DNA of 64,000 bases from Delftia tsuruhatensis (GTDB lineage: Bacteria; Pseudomonadota; Gammaproteobacteria; Burkholderiales; Burkholderiaceae_C). Shown here in pieces: positions 60,596 through 64,000 of the stretch. A program made the translations under genes and the position numbers. The stretch covers positions 786,501-850,500 of the forward strand of contig NZ_LR813084.1 in NCBI RefSeq assembly GCF_903815225.1, given 5' to 3'. Under the pieces are notes generated by a model. That model searched no databases, was not told where the DNA came from, and saw only the letters and a list, made by a program, of their open reading frames with translations. Each line of letters starts with the position of its first letter. Position 1 is the stretch's first letter.

Positions 60596-61355
60596 GCCGC
60601 TGCGCCCCAGCCAGGGCGGGCCTGGCATCGTCTGCGTGGGCCTGGGCCCGGGCGACCCGGAACTGATGAGCGTCAAGGCCGATCGCCTGGTGCGCGGTGC
60701 GCGCCAGGTGGCGTTCTTCCGCAAGAAGGGCCGGCCCGGCAAGGCCCGCCAGCTGGTGGCCGGCCTGCTGGCCGAAGACGCCGCCGAGCACGCCATGGAA
60801 TACCCGGTGACCACCGAGCTGCCCGTGGACAGCGCGGACTATGTGGACCTGCTGGCGCGCTTCTACGATGACTGGTGCCTGCGCCTGGAAACCCTGGCGC
60901 GCACCGAGCAGGTGGTGGTGCTGTGCGAGGGCGACCCGTTCCTCTACGGCTCCTTCATGCACCTGTACACCCGGCTGCGCGAACGCGGCCGGGTGGCGCT
61001 GGAGGTGGTGCCCGGCATTCCCGGCATGGTGGGCTGCTGGCACGCCACGGGCGAGCCCATCACCTGGGGCGACGACGTGCTCAGCGTGATGACCGGCACC
61101 CTGTCCGAGGACGAGCTGGTGCGCCGCATGGACTCGGCCGAGGCCCTGGTGGTCATGAAGGTGGGCCGCAACCTGCCGCGCATCCGCCGCGCCCTGCAGC
61201 GCGCGGGCCGGCTCGATGCCGCCTGGCTGGTGCAGAACGGCACCACCGACAGCGAGCAGGTGGCGCGCCTGGCCGAGGTGGCCGACGACGCCTGCCCCTA
61301 CTTCGCCATCGTGCTCGTGCACGGCCAGGGCCGCCGGCCGGAGGCCGCATGGTGA
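60585..61355 (+). CDS. cobI: Precorrin-2 C20-methyltransferase
   Basis: A 256-residue SAM-dependent methyltransferase that converts precorrin-2 to precorrin-3A. Motifs: VGLGPGDPELMSVKADRLV, VVLCEGDPFLYGSFMHLYTR, VVPGIPGMVGCWHATGEP and SAEALVVMKVGRNL. The start lies inside cobH (11-bp overlap) and the stop overlaps cobJ. Confidence 0.92.
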   Translation: MSSEPLRPSQGGPGIVCVGLGPGDPELMSVKADRLVRGARQVAFFRKKGRPGKARQLVAGLLAEDAAEHAMEYPVTTELPVDSADYVDLLARFYDDWCLRLETLARTEQVVVLCEGDPFLYGSFMHLYTRLRERGRVALEVVPGIPGMVGCWHATGEPITWGDDVLSVMTGTLSEDELVRRMDSAEALVVMKVGRNLPRIRRALQRAGRLDAAWLVQNGTTDSEQVARLAEVADDACPYFAIVLVHGQGRRPEAAW

Positions 61356-62161
61356 GCGGGCGGCTGACCGTGGCTGGCCTGGGGCCGGGCGCGCTGCAAC
61401 AGATCACGCCCGAAGTGGCGCAGGCCCTGCAGACCGCCACCGACGTGGTCGGCTACCTGCCCTATGTGGCGCGCGCCCGGGCGCTGGTGGAAGGGGCAGG
61501 AGACGCCGGCCGCGTGGCCTGGCATGCCTCGGACAACCGCGTGGAGCTGGAGCGTGCGCGCCAGGCGCTGGCGCTGGCGGCCCAGGGGCGGCAGGTGGTG
61601 GTCGTGTCCTCGGGCGATCCGGGCGTTTTCGCCATGGCTTCGGCCGTGTTCGAGGCCATCGAATCCGCAGGGCCTGCCGAATCCGCAGAGGCCGCACAGT
61701 GGCAGGCGCTGGACGTGCAGGTGCTGCCCGGCATCACCGCCATGCTGGCCGCTGCCGCGCGGGCCGGCGCGCCGCTGGGCCATGATTTTTGCTGCATCAA
61801 TCTGTCGGACAACCTCAAGCCCTGGCCCGTGATCGCGCGGCGCGTGCAACTGGCCGCCGAGGCCGATTTCGCCATGGCCTTCTACAACCCGCGCTCCCGA
61901 AGCCGGCCCGAGGGCTTCGTGCGCCTGCTGGAGCTGCTGCGCGCCCATTGCGAGCCGCAGCGCCTGCTGGTGTTCGCGCGTGCCGTGTCCACGCCCGACG
62001 AGCAGCTGCGCGTGTGCACGCTGGCCGAGGCCCGGCCCGAGATGGCCGACATGCGCACCGTGGTGCTGGTGGGCAACAGCAGCACGCGCCACGTGGGGCG
62101 CTGGGTCTACACGCCGCGCCACTACGGCATGGATGGCGGCTCCCCGGGCAGCGCGCCATGA
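61349..62161 (+). CDS. cobJ: Precorrin-3B C17-methyltransferase
   Basis: A 270-residue methyltransferase that causes ring contraction. Motifs: VAGLGPGALQQITPEVAQAL, DVVGYLPYV, VVVVSSGDPGVFAMASAVFE, VLPGITAMLAAAARAGAPLG, FCCINLSDNLKPW and FAMAFYNPRSRSRP. Start overlaps the cobI stop. Its last 40 bp overlap the convergent cobK gene on the other strand. Confidence 0.92.
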   Translation: MVSGRLTVAGLGPGALQQITPEVAQALQTATDVVGYLPYVARARALVEGAGDAGRVAWHASDNRVELERARQALALAAQGRQVVVVSSGDPGVFAMASAVFEAIESAGPAESAEAAQWQALDVQVLPGITAMLAAAARAGAPLGHDFCCINLSDNLKPWPVIARRVQLAAEADFAMAFYNPRSRSRPEGFVRLLELLRAHCEPQRLLVFARAVSTPDEQLRVCTLAEARPEMADMRTVVLVGNSSTRHVGRWVYTPRHYGMDGGSPGSAP

Positions 62162-62889
62162 GCGACCCAGTGCAGCACCGCCTGTACCGACTCGGTGCGC
62201 GGACGGTCGGGCAGGCCGGGGCGCTGGACCATCACCACGGGCAGGCCCAGGCCACGCGCGGCATCGAGCTTGCCGCGCGTGGCCTCGCCGCCCGCGTTCT
62301 TGGCCACCAGCCATTCGATGCCGTGCGTACGCAGCAGCGCCGCGTCATCGGCGGCGCTGAACGGGCCGCGGCCCAGCACCACCGAGGTGCGGGGCAGGGG
62401 CAGGCTGCCGGGGGCGGGCGCATCGACCAGTCGCAGCAGGTAATGGTGCTGCGGCTGGCTGGCAAAGGCGTCCAGCTGCTTGCGGCCCACGGCCAGGAAA
62501 ACCCGTGCGGGTGCCTGGGGCAGGGCGGTGGCAGCCGCTGCCATGTCGGGAACGTCCACCCAGCGTTCGCCGGCCTGGGGTTGCCAGGGCGCGCGCTCCA
62601 GCGCCAGCAGGGGCGTGCCCGTGGCGGCGCAGGCCGCGCAGGCGTTGCGGCTCATCTGGGCGGCAAACGGGTGGGTGGCATCGACCACATGGCTGATGGC
62701 CTGCGCGCGCAGAAACTGCGCCAGGCCTTCGGCACCGCCGAAGCCGCCCACGCGCGTGGGCAGGGGCTGGGCCACGGGCGCCCGGGTGACGCCCGCATAC
62801 GAGAACACGGCGGCGATGCCGGCGCGGTGCAGGGCCTGGGCCAGCTGGCTGGCGCCGCTGGTGCCGCCCAGCAGGAGAACATGGGGCAT
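62122..62889 (-). CDS. cobK: Precorrin-6A reductase
   Basis: A 255-residue NADPH-dependent reductase of precorrin-6A. It starts VLLLGGTSGASQLAQAL, with VVDATHPFAAQMSRNACAAC, LALERAPWQPQ, VFLAVGRKQLDAF and LVAKNAGGEATRGKLDAARG. The frame extends to 63933, but MPHVLLLGG at 62889 is the family start. Encoded opposite to all the other cob genes here. Its start codon shares bases with that of cobL, and its 3' end overlaps cobJ. Confidence 0.91.
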   Translation of the reverse strand: MPHVLLLGGTSGASQLAQALHRAGIAAVFSYAGVTRAPVAQPLPTRVGGFGGAEGLAQFLRAQAISHVVDATHPFAAQMSRNACAACAATGTPLLALERAPWQPQAGERWVDVPDMAAAATALPQAPARVFLAVGRKQLDAFASQPQHHYLLRLVDAPAPGSLPLPRTSVVLGRGPFSAADDAALLRTHGIEWLVAKNAGGEATRGKLDAARGLGLPVVMVQRPGLPDRPRTESVQAVLHWVAHGALPGEPPSMP

Positions 62890-64000
62890 GACTGATCCCT
62901 GGTTGACATTGATAGGCCTGAACGAGGACGGCCTGGACGGCCTGGCGCCCGCCGCCCGGCGCGCGCTGGACGCCGCCGACACCGTCTTCGGCGGGCCGCG
63001 CCACCTGGCGCTGGCCCGGGTGGGCGAGCGCGGCCGGCCTTGGCCCGTGCCTTTCGACGTGGCGCCCGTGCTGGCCTGCCGGGGCCGGCCCACGGTGGTG
63101 CTGGCCTCGGGCGATCCGTTCTGGTACGGGGCGGGCGGCAGCCTGGCGGCGCACCTGGCGCCGCAGGAATGGCGCTGCCACGCCCAACCCTCGACATTTT
63201 CGCTGCTCGCGGCCCGCCTGGGCTGGAGGCTGGAGGCCACGGTTTGCCTGGGCCTGCATGCCGGCCAGGTGCAGCAGCTGCTGCCGCATCTGGCGCCTGA
63301 ACGCCAACTGCTGGTGCTGCTGCGCGACGGCGCCGCCGTGGCCGCGCTGGCCGGCTGGCTGGTGCAGGAAGGCTGGGGCGACAGCCGGCTGCAGGTGATG
63401 GAGGCCGTGGGCGGCCCGCGCGAGCGCCGCCGCGCCTGGCCTGCGGCCGAGGCCGTGCAGGCCCTGGCCGCCGACCCCGCGCAGGCCCCGGTGGCCGTGG
63501 CCGTGCTGGCCCGGGGCGGTGCCGCCCTGCCGCAGGTGCCGGGCCGGCCCGACGCCTGGTATGCCAACGACGGCCAGATCACCAAGGCCCCGGCCCGCGC
63601 GCTGACCCTGGCGGCCCTGGCGCCGCGCCACGGCGAATGCCTGTGGGACGTGGGCGGCGGGTCGGGCTCGGTGGCCGTGGAGTGGTGCCTGGCGGGCGGC
63701 ACGGCCATCAGCCTGGAGCGCAATCCAGCGCGTGCGGACAACATCCGCGCCAACGCCACGCGCTTCGGCCTGCAATCCCGCCTGCGCGTGGTGCAGGGCC
63801 TGGCACCCGAGGCCTTCGATGCCTTGCAGGCGCTGGCGGCGCCCCAGGCCGTGTTCGTGGGCGGGGGCTTCAATGCCGCGCTGTTCGAGCGCCTGCGCGC
63901 GCTGATGCCCGCCGGCTGCCGCCTGGTGGTCAACGCCGTGACGCTGGAGACCCAGGCCCTGCTGGTGCAGTTGCAGGCGGACCATGGCGGCCAGTTGCTG
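62888..64000 (+). CDS. cobL: Precorrin-6Y C5,15-methyltransferase (decarboxylating), partial
   Basis: The frame opens at ATG 62888 (MTDPWLTLIGLNEDGLDGLA) and runs 371 codons to the window end. N-terminal CbiE-like methyltransferase domain: TVFGGPRHLALA, VVLASGDPFWYGAGG. C-terminal CbiT-like domain: DGQITKAPARALTLAAL, LWDVGGGSGSVAVEWCLAG (SAM site), ISLERNPARADNI. The enzyme methylates C5 and C15 and decarboxylates precorrin-6B. Family length is about 400 residues, so little is missing. Confidence 0.9.
   Translation, partial: MTDPWLTLIGLNEDGLDGLAPAARRALDAADTVFGGPRHLALARVGERGRPWPVPFDVAPVLACRGRPTVVLASGDPFWYGAGGSLAAHLAPQEWRCHAQPSTFSLLAARLGWRLEATVCLGLHAGQVQQLLPHLAPERQLLVLLRDGAAVAALAGWLVQEGWGDSRLQVMEAVGGPRERRRAWPAAEAVQALAADPAQAPVAVAVLARGGAALPQVPGRPDAWYANDGQITKAPARALTLAALAPRHGECLWDVGGGSGSVAVEWCLAGGTAISLERNPARADNIRANATRFGLQSRLRVVQGLAPEAFDALQALAAPQAVFVGGGFNAALFERLRALMPAGCRLVVNAVTLETQALLVQLQADHGGQLL

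Overview
The window is GC-rich, densely coding bacterial chromosome with no rRNA, tRNA, CRISPR array or insertion sequence that I can recognise. Gene content and order (anmK next to an M23 peptidase and tyrS, an aerobic cob cluster, a Tad locus, an aralkylamine-dehydrogenase-type cluster and aromatic catabolism genes) suggest a betaproteobacterium of the Comamonadaceae, possibly Delftia or Comamonas. The genus is inferred from recognised protein families, not from a search.

Layout. 1-1771: the 3' end of a xanthine dehydrogenase large-subunit gene and a purine permease, closed by a strong terminator. 1783-5835: anmK and an M23 endopeptidase (minus) diverging from tyrS (plus), a cell-wall turnover and housekeeping block. 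5989-10728: a periplasmic quinoprotein amine dehydrogenase operon (heavy chain, MauE, MauD, TTQ light chain, two c-type cytochromes, a ribbon-helix-helix protein and a glyoxalase-fold protein). 10734-19747: LysR, glmU, histidine kinase, diguanylate cyclase, Lrp/AsnC, glmS and an apolipoprotein N-acyltransferase paralogue. 20057-33949: one long plus-strand Tad (Flp pilus) locus. 34163-36768: MerR with a divergent NAD(P)-binding sugar-epimerase-like gene, then AraC. 36990-38744: a small stress-like group of uncharacterised proteins. 38824-46337: LysR, TetR and a complete RND efflux operon. 46351-46947: a DsbG-like thiol protein. 47129-53289: LuxR solo diverging from a flavin monooxygenase / small protein / MBL-fold / FAH / MHS-transporter operon. 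53310-57779: a TonB receptor with its FecR anti-sigma factor and ECF sigma factor. 58065-64000: a secreted single-HKD nuclease, then cobG-cobH-cobI-cobJ, cobK (minus) and cobL (running off the end).

How the genes work together. The amine dehydrogenase operon supplies an enzyme, its maturation proteins and its electron acceptors. GlmU and GlmS both feed UDP-GlcNAc synthesis, and AnmK recycles the murein that the M23 enzyme may release. The Tad locus carries secretin, CpaB, ATPase, both platform proteins, four proteins with prepilin-type cleavage sites and several lipoproteins. It has no TadZ/CpaE and no prepilin peptidase, and its ATPase carries an N-terminal FHA domain. The LuxR-linked catabolic operon looks like uptake, hydroxylation and hydrolysis of an aromatic acid, but no ring-cleavage dioxygenase is present. 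Its MBL-fold member keeps the residues of metal site 1 and has lost those specific to site 2. The sigma/FecR/receptor trio is a cell-surface signalling system with a Fur-box-like sequence upstream.
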